Source: Gemmiger sp. (lineage in GTDB: Bacteria; Bacillota; Clostridia; Oscillospirales; Ruminococcaceae). Taken from it: a DNA stretch of 40,631 bases. The notes beneath the pieces were generated by a model. It had not been told where the DNA came from, searched no databases, and saw nothing but the letters and a program-made list of their open reading frames with translations. Positions 6,885-14,147 of the stretch are shown piece by piece (within the stretch, counting starts at the first letter, position 1; every line of letters starts with the position of its first letter). The DNA lies in the NCBI GenBank assembly GCA_028710135.1, contig JAQUSS010000009.1, positions 1-40,631 of the forward strand. Direction: 5' to 3'. Position numbers and translations under genes: made by a program.

Positions 6885-6985
6885 GTATATAATATATGGC
6901 CGTGCGTGAGAAGCTTGCCCGGGGCGCTTGTAAGCGGCAGCTTCACGCGCTGGCCGCGCAGGCTGAATTGGATAAAGGGGTAACG

Positions 6986-7531
6986 ATGCCTATGAACCGT
7001 TATATTGCGTTATTGCGCGGTGTGAATATAAGCGGCAAAAACAAGCTATCCATGCCCGCGCTTACCGCCGCTTTTGCCGCGCGGGGGTATGCCGAGGTTT
7101 CCTCCTATTTAAATAGTGGGAACCTTGTTTTCTCCTGTGCGGCGCAAGATGAAATGCAAATTTCCCGTGCTATTGAAGCCATGCTCCGGGAAGAATTTGC
7201 GCTGGAGATTCCTGTTTTTGTACTATTGCAGGGGGAATTGCAAGCCCTGCTTGGCAAAAAGCCGGCCTGGTGGGGAACGGCCGATAAGGCCCTGTATGAC
7301 AACCTGATTTTTGTGTTGCCGCCTACCTGCGCTGACGAAATTGTAGAAAAGGTTGGCGAGCCCACGCCCGGTCTAGAGCAAATACACGTTGCCGCGCCGT
7401 ATATTTTTTGGTCTTTTGACCGGGAAAAGTACGCCAAATGTAACTGGTGGAAAAAGACCGCCCGCGCCGGAATTGGAGAGCGGCTTACCATACGTACCGC
7501 CAACACGCTGAACGTGCTTGCCACCCGGTAG
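6986..7531 (+). CDS. DUF1697 family protein
   Basis: A 181-aa protein that starts MPMNRYIALLRGVNISGKNK and contains SYLNSGNLVFS, the typical opening of the DUF1697 family (small alpha/beta proteins of unknown function, widespread in gut Firmicutes). The later NLIFVLPP and FWSFDREKYAKCNWWKKT segments also fit. The ATG at 6986 was chosen because AAAGGGG lies just upstream and the conserved domain begins there; the open frame back to 6896 overlaps the promoter region and is unlikely to be translated. It is followed after 35 bases by a YoaP-like acetyltransferase gene, probably in the same transcript. Confidence 0.85.
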   Translation: MPMNRYIALLRGVNISGKNKLSMPALTAAFAARGYAEVSSYLNSGNLVFSCAAQDEMQISRAIEAMLREEFALEIPVFVLLQGELQALLGKKPAWWGTADKALYDNLIFVLPPTCADEIVEKVGEPTPGLEQIHVAAPYIFWSFDREKYAKCNWWKKTARAGIGERLTIRTANTLNVLATR

Positions 7532-7566
7532 GCACAAGCCAGGATGGCCCAAAGGAGATGCCGAAC

Positions 7567-8316
7567 ATGGAATACATACGGGTAACAAAAGAAAACATTG
7601 AGAACGAATCCATCTGCTGTGCCATTTCCAACGATAAGGACATCCAGGTATCTTCCAAAAAAGCGTGGCTGATGAACCGCTTTGCGGACGGGCTGGTGTT
7701 TTTAAAAAGCACTCAAAGAGGCAAATGCTTTATTGAATATATCCCGGCTGAAAATGCGTGGGTGCCTATTTGGGCGGATGGGTACCTGTATATCGATTGC
7801 TTTTGGGTGTCCGGTTCGCTGAAAGGGCACGGTTATGCCAACGACCTGCTAAATGCGTGCATGGCGGATGCAAAAGCAAACGGGAAAATCGGGTTATGTA
7901 TTCTCTCCTCCGCGAAGAAAAAGCCGTTTTTGTCCGACCCTAAGCATTTGCTGCACAAAGGCTTCCAGCTGGCCGATGTATCGGATACCGGCATCCAGCT
8001 GATGTATCTTCCTTTTGAACAAAACGCCCCGGTGCCCAAATTCAAGGCCTGTGCCAAGCACCCGCATATTGAAGAGAGCGGCTACGTTTTGTACTATACC
8101 AACCAGTGCCCGTTCAACGGGAAATATGTGCCCATTGTTGAAGAAACCGCCAGGGAGCACGCAATTCCGTTTAAAGCAATCCGCCTCGAAACCAAAGAAC
8201 AGGCGCAGGCAGCACCCACCCCCTGCACCACCTATGCGCTGTTTTATAACGGAACCTGGCTTACCAACGAGCAGCTCAACGACAAAAGGTTTTTGAAGCT
8301 GGTGGAAAATTCGTAA
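7567..8316 (+). CDS. GNAT acetyltransferase with YoaP-like C-terminal domain
   Basis: A 249-aa protein. Residues 1-150 form a GNAT-like acetyltransferase domain (WVSGSLKGHGYANDLLNACM corresponds to the acetyl-CoA loop region). The C-terminal 75 residues match the YoaP-like domain (VLYYTNQCPFNGKYV, then IPFKAIRLETKEQAQAAP and TYALFYNGTWLTNEQL). The CxFN-type segment gives the domain a thioredoxin-like look. Family members are predicted N-acetyltransferases with unknown substrate. AAGGAG lies 9 bases before the chosen ATG at 7567; an ATG three codons upstream overlaps that site and is less likely. Likely co-transcribed with the DUF1697 gene. Confidence 0.85.
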   Translation: MEYIRVTKENIENESICCAISNDKDIQVSSKKAWLMNRFADGLVFLKSTQRGKCFIEYIPAENAWVPIWADGYLYIDCFWVSGSLKGHGYANDLLNACMADAKANGKIGLCILSSAKKKPFLSDPKHLLHKGFQLADVSDTGIQLMYLPFEQNAPVPKFKACAKHPHIEESGYVLYYTNQCPFNGKYVPIVEETAREHAIPFKAIRLETKEQAQAAPTPCTTYALFYNGTWLTNEQLNDKRFLKLVENS

Positions 8317-8391
8317 CCGGCAGCAAGTGGCCGCAAGCTTAAAAAAAGGCGGCGATTTGTTGGTGGTTGATTGGAAAGTTGAGGTATTGTT

Positions 8392-8802
8392 ATGCGCTTA
8401 GATGGCTTTGGTTTGCTTGTGAACGACATGGGCACCATGATTCGTTTTTACAAGGAGGTGCTTGGCTTTGAAATTAAAGAGAGCGAAGATGCCACGAATG
8501 TATATTTGGTGAAGGACGGTACCTTGTTTTTGCTTTATGGGCGAAAAGATTTTGAAAAAATGACCAGCAAAAAATATGAATACGTGAAGGGGCTCAACGG
8601 CCATTCCGAAATGGCACTTTATGTGGATACGTTTGCGGAAGTGGACGCAGCCTTCAAAAATGCAACCGCAAACGGGGCCACCCCCGTGCTGGAACCCACC
8701 ACCGAGCCTTGGGGGCAGCGAACCTGTTATATTGCCGACCCCGAAGGGAATTTGATTGAGATTGGCTCGTGGAACAAGCCCTTTGAAAGCAAGGATACCT
8801 AA
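8392..8802 (+). CDS. Glyoxalase/bleomycin-resistance (VOC) family protein
   Basis: A 136-aa single VOC unit: MRLDGFGLLVNDMGTMIRFY at the start, YKEVLGFEI in the first beta-alpha-beta module, and the closing PWGQRTCYIADPEGNLIEIG motif in the second. VOC proteins bind a divalent metal and act as isomerases, dioxygenases or antibiotic-sequestering dimers; the substrate cannot be told here. A GAGG lies upstream of the ATG. A perfect 16-bp stem terminator follows 53 bases after the stop, closing the plus-strand transcription unit. Confidence 0.9.
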   Translation: MRLDGFGLLVNDMGTMIRFYKEVLGFEIKESEDATNVYLVKDGTLFLLYGRKDFEKMTSKKYEYVKGLNGHSEMALYVDTFAEVDAAFKNATANGATPVLEPTTEPWGQRTCYIADPEGNLIEIGSWNKPFESKDT

Positions 8803-8855
8803 ATTTTGCTGCACTTAAGGGGGTTCACCGTAATAGTAATAGCGCCACCTGAAGT

Positions 8856-8901
8856 CATGCGCGTACCGTCCTTTCGGACGGTACGCGCATGGCTTGTTTT
8901 T
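8856..8901 (+). terminator. Rho-independent terminator after the VOC gene
   Basis: CATGCGCGTACCGTCC (8856-8871) and its exact complement (8876-8891) form a 16-bp stem with loop TTTC, followed by GCTTGTTTTT. It has the ideal shape of an intrinsic terminator for the plus-strand unit. Confidence 0.9.
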
Positions 8902-8983
8902 GCGGTTTGCTTTTGCAAATATACCCCAAGGAAGCGCGCTGCGCACCGTATTTTATTTTGGATGCCATCAAAACCTATGGCAC

Positions 8984-9012
8984 TTGACTTTTTTGTGCGA
9001 AGGCTGTATGAT
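8984..9012 (+). promoter_or_regulatory. Promoter of the TetR-type regulator gene
   Basis: TTGACT (8984-8989) and TATGAT (9007-9012) are spaced by 17 bases, close to consensus. The predicted start falls inside the inverted repeat at 9016-9043, which points to autoregulation. Confidence 0.75.
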
Positions 9013-9015
9013 ACT

Positions 9016-9043
9016 TATGACCAAAATATAATTTTGAGTCATA
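9016..9043. promoter_or_regulatory. Putative autoregulatory operator of the TetR gene
   Basis: TATGACCAAAAT (9016-9027) and ATTTTGAGTCATA (9031-9043) form an imperfect inverted repeat (shared half-site TATGAC-CAAAAT with one inserted base). It lies directly between the -10 box and the TetR start codon, a usual place for a TetR-family dimer site. Confidence 0.5.
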
Positions 9044-9067
9044 GTTGAAAAAGTGGGGGCAAAGAAC

Positions 9068-9646
9068 ATGGCAAGAAGCTTTAACGGGCAAGAAAAGGAA
9101 GCCATCCAGAAAAATTTGCTGGATGCCTGCAAGCAAAGTTGGACGCAGTTCGGCTACAAAAAAACCAGCGTCGATGCACTTTGCAAGCAGGTGGGCATTT
9201 CCAAGGGGGCGTTCTATCTTTTTTTTGAATCCAAAGAAGCACTTTTTTGTGATGTTTTGTGCGCCGTGCAGAAGGAAATTTGTGGTGCAGCATCCGCCAT
9301 CATCGAAAAGCGCAAAGACAAATATGGGGTTGCCGAAGCCTTAAAATCGGTTTACCGGGCCTACGACAGCAACAATTTTTTATACCAGGCAGACAGCATG
9401 GATTACACGGTTTTGATGCGCAAGCTATCCCCCGCGCAGGCAAAAAGAATTGAAGCATCCAGCAAGATGAGCCGTCACCTTTTTTTGAGCCAGCCTTACC
9501 TGGCCTTGAAGGTGGACGAAGATTTGGCAATATCGGTTATCTACGCCTTGATTATGAATGTAAAAAATAAGGATGTACTGCCGCGCAATGCCACCGAAAC
9601 CTTTGATTTTATGGTTGACCATTTGATGGACAGCCTGTATGTGTAA
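9068..9646 (+). CDS. TetR/AcrR family transcriptional regulator
   Basis: A 192-aa regulator. The N-terminal helix-turn-helix is clear: ALLCKQVGIS-type segment ALCKQVGISKGAFYLFFESK preceded by FGYKKTSVD. The C-terminal ligand-binding half (from about residue 75) is divergent, as usual. The ATG at 9068 gives the standard TetR start; a GTG at 9053 is less likely. The gene has its own consensus promoter and an inverted repeat over the transcription start. Its target beyond itself is not obvious; the downstream acetyltransferase is close enough (38 bases) to be co-transcribed. Confidence 0.9.
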   Translation: MARSFNGQEKEAIQKNLLDACKQSWTQFGYKKTSVDALCKQVGISKGAFYLFFESKEALFCDVLCAVQKEICGAASAIIEKRKDKYGVAEALKSVYRAYDSNNFLYQADSMDYTVLMRKLSPAQAKRIEASSKMSRHLFLSQPYLALKVDEDLAISVIYALIMNVKNKDVLPRNATETFDFMVDHLMDSLYV

Positions 9647-9684
9647 CCGTGGCCAAAAAACACGCGGGCGGTATGGGAGAAAAA

Positions 9685-10131
9685 ATGCAGATACTTGAAA
9701 TAGAGGAACGCACACCGGCCCTGGTGCAGCAGCTACTGGCGGTGTGGGAGCAATCGGTAACCGCAACGCACCTTTTTTTATCGGCGGATGCGATAAAAAA
9801 AATTAAAACATACGTGCCCCCTGCCCTTTGCGGGGTGCAGCATCTTGTGGTGGCAACAAGCGAGCGCGGCGGCCCGGTCGCCTTTATGGGCGTGGAACCG
9901 GAAACGCTGCAATTCCTGTTTGTGCTGCCAGCGCAGCGCGGAAAGGGGTTGGGAACCCGCCTGCTGCGGTATGGCATGGCGCATTTTGGCGTTAAAGCGC
10001 TTACGGTAAACGAGCAAAACCCGCAAGCCCAAGGGTTTTATGCGCGCCAAGGGTTCCGGATATACAAGCGAACGGATTTGGACGAACAGGGGAACGCCTA
10101 TCCGCTTTTGTATATGCGCCGCGAAGGCTGA
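9685..10131 (+). CDS. YjaB-like GNAT acetyltransferase
   Basis: A 148-aa N-acetyltransferase. The acetyl-CoA binding loop is seen in LQFLFVLPAQRGKGLGTRLL (RGKGLG corresponds to the R/QxxGxG/A motif). The C-terminal LTVNEQNPQAQGFYARQGF and YPLLYM segments match E. coli YjaB, as does ATHLFLS near the start. Substrate unknown. The start at 9685 has GGGAG five bases upstream; ATG at 9673 and GTG at 9649 are alternatives. It sits immediately downstream of the TetR gene, so it may be in that regulator's transcript. Confidence 0.88.
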   Translation: MQILEIEERTPALVQQLLAVWEQSVTATHLFLSADAIKKIKTYVPPALCGVQHLVVATSERGGPVAFMGVEPETLQFLFVLPAQRGKGLGTRLLRYGMAHFGVKALTVNEQNPQAQGFYARQGFRIYKRTDLDEQGNAYPLLYMRREG

Positions 10132-10294
10132 CGGCAAACGCGCTGTAAACCCGAAGCCCGAAGCCGGAAGCCGAGCCGCCGGGTTTGCCCCCGGATTGGC
10201 CACCCGCTTGGCAGCGCTTGCAGGCGAGAAGCCCCACGCAATGCCCGCGCCTGCTGCGCACAAATTAAAATGCGATTCATAAGGAGATTAAGAA
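10132..10294. other. Spacer between acetyltransferase and DUF4180 gene
   Basis: The spacer is GC-rich and has a CCCGAAG/CCGGAAG near-tandem run at about 10150-10170. AAACCCG and CGGGTTT flank it and could form a hairpin at the 3' end of the acetyltransferase transcript. I see no gene here. AAGGAGATTAAGAA at its end is the ribosome binding site of the next gene. Confidence 0.4.
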
Positions 10295-10657
10295 ATGAAA
10301 ATTGAAACCGTTGAACAAAACCATGTGCTTTGCGCGGTGATTGAGAGCGACACGCCGGTGATAACCGACGTGCAGAACGCCTTAGATGTGCTGATGCGCG
10401 CAAAATATGAAGCCGGAAGCAACAACATTGTAGTGGATAAAAACCTGGTGGCCGAGGATTTTTTTATTTTAAGCACCGGCCTTGCGGGCGAAATTCTTCA
10501 AAAGTACATCAACTACGGCGGGCGCATTGCCATTTTTGGCGATTACACGCACTATACAAGCAAACCGCTGAAAGATTTTATCTATGAAAGCAACAAGGGG
10601 AAAGACGTATTTTTTGTTGCCACAAAGGCCGAAGCCATCCATATGCTGGCCCGCTAA
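10295..10657 (+). CDS. DUF4180 domain protein
   Basis: A 120-aa protein. The core VVDKNLVAEDFFILSTGLAG, EILQKYINYGGRIAIFGDY, TSKPLKDFIYESNKGK and FFVATKAEAIHML matches the DUF4180 family throughout its length, so it is complete. These are STAS-like small alpha/beta proteins of unknown function, often beside regulators or acetyltransferases in Firmicutes. AAGGAG is 8 bases upstream of the ATG. The next gene is convergent. Confidence 0.9.
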   Translation: MKIETVEQNHVLCAVIESDTPVITDVQNALDVLMRAKYEAGSNNIVVDKNLVAEDFFILSTGLAGEILQKYINYGGRIAIFGDYTHYTSKPLKDFIYESNKGKDVFFVATKAEAIHMLAR

Positions 10658-10718
10658 CCCCCGCTTTGCGGCGCAACGCCCCCGGCAGCGGCCCCCCCTC
10701 TCCCCCTTTTTACTACGC

Positions 10719-10781
10719 AAAAACGCCCCCTTTACCGCGTGCAGTGTGCTTCGCTTCACTGCATTCGGTAAGGGGGGCGTT
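10719..10781 (-). terminator. Terminator of the glycolipid operon
   Basis: Arms AACGCCCCCTTTACCG (10722-10737) and CGGTAAGGGGGGCGTT (10766-10781) pair with one mismatch. An inner TGCAGTG/CACTGCA stem sits between them. On the minus strand the hairpin is followed by TTTTT, right behind the stop of the CpoA/LafB-like gene. It may also stop convergent transcription from the DUF4180 gene. Confidence 0.75.
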
Positions 10782-10816
10782 GCTATTGGGGTAGCGTTCA
10801 AAAAACCGGGGCTTTT

Positions 10817-11845
10817 CTACTGCGCCACACGGCGCTTAAAGCGGGTTGGGGCGTTGCGGCTGTGGTACAGCTCCACCAGCTTTTGGCCCATGCGGGGCAG
10901 GCTGCGGCTTTCGGCCACGGCGCGGCCCGCACCGCTTAGGTTGGGCAGGCTGCCATCCAGCATTTTGGAAACGGCCCGCACAAAGCCCGCCGTGCCGCTT
11001 GCCTTGTAGACGTTTTTGCCGTTTTCCAGCCAATCGGCGTAGACGGGGATATCCCGCACCACGGTGGGCACGCCGCAGGCAAGGGCCTCCAGCACCACAA
11101 TGCCCTCGGTTTCCTCCTGGCTGCAAAAGCAGAAGATATCCGCCCCACAGTAGGCCTCCCGCAGGTCTGCCTGGCCCAAAAAGCCGGGGAAATGCAGGTT
11201 TTTGGGGGCTTGCAGCATCGCGTTTTTCACCTTGGTGGGCACCAGAGAGGGTTCGGTGTAGCCGAACCAGAAAAACTGGGCATCCGGCAGGGCGCGGGCC
11301 AGCTTGATAAAATCCAGTATCCCCTTGCGCTCCATAAAATGCCCCACGCTGATCACCACTTTATCGGTATCCAGCAGGCCGTACCGTGCGCGAAACACGG
11401 CCCGGCTTGCCTGGTTGGGGGCAAAAAACCCGGTATCCACCCCGTTGGATAGGGCGTAGATTGGCTTTTTGAGGTGGTAGCCCTCCAAAATTTTGCGGGA
11501 ATAGGGCGTTGGGGTGATGATGACATCCCCCAAATTGTAGCAAAAGCAAATCCACCGGCCAAACAGCGGGGCCAGCAGGTTGGAGCCTACAAAAGAATTG
11601 CGGAAATCCTGCATGGTGGAATGGCCGTAATACACCACCAGCTCCCCCCGGTGGTGCGCCCGCAGCGCGGCCCACACCGAACCCGGGAACACCGTGTTAA
11701 TCTGCACGGCATCGGCGTGGCCCTGCCAGTTTTCGGTCACCTCGGCCCCGGCGCTTTGCAGCATGGCCTTTTGGTGGCAGATGGCCTGGCCAACGCCACT
11801 TTTTTTAACGGTATCGAACGAGCCCATGTAGAGATGGATACGCAT
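10817..11845 (-). CDS. GT4 glycosyltransferase, CpoA/LafB-like glycolipid synthase
   Basis: A 342-aa GT-B fold enzyme. MRIHLYMGSFDTVKKSGVGQ, YYGHSTMQDFRNSFVGSNLL and PTPYSRKILEGY closely resemble pneumococcal CpoA and other LafB-type enzymes, which add a second sugar to glucosyl-diacylglycerol on the inner membrane face. The donor-binding EETEGIVVLEALACGVPTVV stretch with the E-x7-E motif is intact. In family members the product is a diglycosyl-DAG membrane lipid and anchor for lipoteichoic acid. AGGAGA precedes the ATG at 11845. It is third in a minus-strand operon behind a LafA-like transferase and a VTT membrane protein, which supports the role; sugar specificity cannot be read from sequence. 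Confidence 0.85.
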   Translation of the reverse strand: MRIHLYMGSFDTVKKSGVGQAICHQKAMLQSAGAEVTENWQGHADAVQINTVFPGSVWAALRAHHRGELVVYYGHSTMQDFRNSFVGSNLLAPLFGRWICFCYNLGDVIITPTPYSRKILEGYHLKKPIYALSNGVDTGFFAPNQASRAVFRARYGLLDTDKVVISVGHFMERKGILDFIKLARALPDAQFFWFGYTEPSLVPTKVKNAMLQAPKNLHFPGFLGQADLREAYCGADIFCFCSQEETEGIVVLEALACGVPTVVRDIPVYADWLENGKNVYKASGTAGFVRAVSKMLDGSLPNLSGAGRAVAESRSLPRMGQKLVELYHSRNAPTRFKRRVAQ

Positions 11846-11863
11846 GGTGTTTCTCCTATTTTG

Positions 11864-12460
11864 TTATTTCCACAAGCCTAAAATCTGCTGGAAAAGCACC
11901 GTCAACCCCAGGCTGTAAAGGGCGATGGAAAAGGGCTTGCACAGCAGGATGATGGCGGTATACCGCTGCCACGAAAGCTCGGTGGTGCCGGCCAAAAAGC
12001 AGAGGTAATCGTCCGGGGCAACCGGGATAAAAATCAAAAAAGCGAACCAGCGGGCAAAACGGTCCCGCTCGGCGGCCCAACGGTCGTACCGGGTGATGAG
12101 TTTTTCGGGGAAAAGCTGGTAGAGCAGGGGCCGCCCGCAGTTGCGGGCAATGGCAAAGGCCGCCATGCTACCGGCGCAAATGCCCAAATAGTTGTACAGG
12201 AAGCCGTACCAGGGGCCAAACAGCACCACCCCCGCCAGGCACCCCAGCCCGCCGGGCAAAATGGGCACCACCACCTGCACGGCCTGAAACAAGATAAACA
12301 CCGCCGCGCCCGCCGCGCCAAACCGGCCCACAAAGCCGCGCAGTGCCTCCTGCGAGGTAAGCAGCCCGGCCTGCCAAAACCACACGCCCGCCACTACGCA
12401 AAGGGCAAGGCCCACAAAGGAGGCTATGCGCATCCAATTTTGGTTCATACTTTTAGCCAT
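11864..12460 (-). CDS. VTT/TVP38 (DedA-like) membrane protein
   Basis: A 198-aa polytopic membrane protein with about six hydrophobic segments. It has the VTT-domain core (VVVPILPGGLGCLAGVVLFG, then YLGICAGSMAAFAIARNCGR and the FIPVAPDDYLCFLAG re-entrant segment). DedA/VTT proteins are now linked to phospholipid flipping and undecaprenyl-phosphate recycling. Its place between two glycolipid glycosyltransferases suggests moving a lipid substrate or product across the membrane; that is inference. The ATG at 12460 has AAGGAGG 6 bases upstream and overlaps the end of the preceding gene by 16 bases. Confidence 0.88.
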   Translation of the reverse strand: MAKSMNQNWMRIASFVGLALCVVAGVWFWQAGLLTSQEALRGFVGRFGAAGAAVFILFQAVQVVVPILPGGLGCLAGVVLFGPWYGFLYNYLGICAGSMAAFAIARNCGRPLLYQLFPEKLITRYDRWAAERDRFARWFAFLIFIPVAPDDYLCFLAGTTELSWQRYTAIILLCKPFSIALYSLGLTVLFQQILGLWK

Positions 12461-13650
12461 AGCGCGCCTCCTTTTGCGGTGGGGGATACAAATTCTGTTT
12501 TTTCGGCCAGGGCGGTGCGGTACAGCGCCGCTGCGCGGGCTGCAAACCGGGTAGCCGAAAATGTTTCCGCCGAGGCCGCCGCCCGCCTTGCCATGGCCCC
12601 GCACAGGGTGGCATCCGCCAGCAGCGCGGCAAGGAATGTATCCAGCTCGGCCCGGGTTTGGTACTGAAAGCCGTTATCGCCGTTTTTCAGCACCCCGGCC
12701 AGGCAGGCATCGGCACGGCAAACCAGCGGCAGCCCCGCCGCCAGCGCCTCGATGTAGGTTAGGCCCTGCGTTTCGCTGGTGGAAGCGCTCAAAAACACAT
12801 CCCCCAAATGGTAGCAGGCGGCCACCTGCGCGGGGGGCACCATGCCGGCAAACACCACGGCGTGGTTTTCCAGCAGGCCCAGGCGGGCGGCGGTTTCGGC
12901 CAGCTCGGCCTGTTGGGGGCCACCGCCCACCAGCAGCAGGGTGGCCGGGGCATCCCCCATGCGGGCGCGGCATTTTAGCAGCTCGTCCACGTTTTTTTCC
13001 TTCGCCAGCCGCCCCACATAGAGTAAAATTTTATTTTGGGGCGGGATGCCCAGGCGGGCGCGCTCGGCCGCCAGCCAGCCGGGCGCGGGGCGGGCCGAAA
13101 ACTGCGAAAGCTCGATGCCGGTGGGCAGCACTGATACCGGCCGGGCGATGCCATAATCGGCCAACAGCTCGCGCACCTTCTCGGTGGGGGCAATTACCCG
13201 GTCGGTTTGGTAGAGAACCATGCAAGAAAACCCTTTGGCCAGCCACCGGCCCCAGCGGCGGCTGGGGGAAAAGTAGTGGGTGTAATCCTCGTACACGGTA
13301 TGGTAGGTATGTAGCAGTGGCGCGCCCGCCGCCCGGGCAATCCGCTTTGCAAGCGGAAAGGTGCTGAACTCGCACTGCGAATGTACAACATCGGGCTTCC
13401 AGGCCGTCAGCTCCCGCACAACGGCCCCCACGGCGGCGGCGCGCAGCCGGGCACCCGGGTAAACCAGCCCCGCATACACCGAGCCAATGGCATAAACGCC
13501 ACCTGCAATTTGCGTTTTGCTATCGCCCGAAAGGGTAAGGATGCGTACCTCGTGCCCTTGCTGCTCTAGCGCCTGGCGCAGGTTTGTGATGGAGGTAACT
13601 ACGCCGTTGACGGCAGGCAGGTACCAATCGGATGTAATCAAAATTTTCAT
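12445..13650 (-). CDS. GT4 glycosyltransferase, LafA-like diacylglycerol glucosyltransferase
   Basis: A 401-aa GT-B enzyme beginning MKILITSDWYLPAVNGVVTS, with HSQCEFSTFPLAKRIARA, HTYHTVYEDYTHYF and the donor-site E-x7-E region SETQGLTYIEALAAGLPLVC. The N-terminal glycine-rich NGVVTS loop and the YHTVYEDY motif are typical of 1,2-diacylglycerol 3-glucosyltransferases (LafA/alMGS type), which make monoglucosyl-DAG. AGGAG lies 7 bases before the ATG. First gene of the operon, so its product would be the substrate of the CpoA/LafB-like enzyme two genes downstream. The last 30 residues are not conserved in the family. Confidence 0.82.
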   Translation of the reverse strand: MKILITSDWYLPAVNGVVTSITNLRQALEQQGHEVRILTLSGDSKTQIAGGVYAIGSVYAGLVYPGARLRAAAVGAVVRELTAWKPDVVHSQCEFSTFPLAKRIARAAGAPLLHTYHTVYEDYTHYFSPSRRWGRWLAKGFSCMVLYQTDRVIAPTEKVRELLADYGIARPVSVLPTGIELSQFSARPAPGWLAAERARLGIPPQNKILLYVGRLAKEKNVDELLKCRARMGDAPATLLLVGGGPQQAELAETAARLGLLENHAVVFAGMVPPAQVAACYHLGDVFLSASTSETQGLTYIEALAAGLPLVCRADACLAGVLKNGDNGFQYQTRAELDTFLAALLADATLCGAMARRAAASAETFSATRFAARAAALYRTALAEKTEFVSPTAKGGALWLKV

Positions 13651-13964
13651 GGTGAACTCCTATTCGGGTGGGGCGCAAAAATGGCGGCTGCCAAAAAGCA
13701 GCTACAACCAAGTTGCCGCGCCCGGCAGGCAACCGCCATCTTGGGCAATTGCGCGGGTTTTGGCAACGCTGGCGGGCCACTGTTCTGTTGGTTGGAAATA
13801 AAAGCCTCTATCCATAGAACGAGCGAGCCGGGCATTCTGCTGCAACCTGGCGAAAATTTTATATTCTACCCTTCTATTCTCCCCCATAACGATAAATATA
13901 TCGAAAAGAAAAGGTTAAGCGCGTATAAAGAAACGTGCGCGGCAGCCTCTTTTTGTTGGCCACC

Positions 13965-14018
13965 AAAAAGCACGGCCCACGGCTCCCTGCCAAAAAGGCG
14001 AGGGCCGTGGGCCGTGCT
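13965..14018 (-). terminator. Terminator behind the M32 carboxypeptidase
   Basis: AGCACGGCCCACGGC (13969-13983) and GCCGTGGGCCGTGCT (14004-14018) are perfect 15-base complements. On the minus strand the hairpin is followed by TTTTTGG. It lies about 130 bases after the stop of the M32 peptidase gene. Confidence 0.8.
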
Positions 14019-14024
14019 GTGTAT

Positions 14025-14064
14025 GGTAATCTCTGCATGGGTAATCTCTGCGGGGTAATCGCTG
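14025..14064 (+). repeat. Three short direct repeats GGTAATC(T/G)CTG
   Basis: GGTAATCTCTG occurs at 14025-14035 and 14040-14050, and GGTAATCGCTG at 14054-14064, 14-15 bases apart. The spacing is longer than one helical turn. They lie downstream of two converging transcript ends; function unknown, possibly slippage-derived. Confidence 0.6.
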
Positions 14065-14147
14065 TGGGTTTTGCTTTCGGTTTTGATTCTTATACGGGTG
14101 CTGTTATTTTTTACAGTTTGGCCCGCTGCGGGCCGTCGCAAGCAAAA

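Larger units (their letters stand above)
13651..14147. other. Intergenic stretch between glycolipid operon and M32 peptidase
   Basis: About 500 bases without a convincing gene; short frames here lack ribosome binding sites and any recognisable product. It holds the peptidase terminator (13965-14018), a triple short repeat (14025-14064) and a small GGCCCG/CGGGCC hairpin near 14120. The glycolipid operon promoter should lie in 13670-13920, but I see no strong -35/-10 pair; the AT-rich part at 13850-13915 is the best place to look. Confidence 0.5.

Noticed and set aside
1-6900. A CRISPR array next to the cas operon
   Set aside because: Only one repeat-like element is present; I saw no other copy of GTGGATTGAAAT or its complement in the window.
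6896-6985. N-terminal extension of the DUF1697 protein
   Set aside because: It begins next to the -10 box with no ribosome site, while the ATG at 6986 has AAAGGGG before it and starts the conserved domain.
12561-13367. A 268-codon plus-strand frame opposite the LafA-like gene
   Set aside because: Pro/Arg-rich shadow of a GC-rich gene, with no ribosome binding site or homology.
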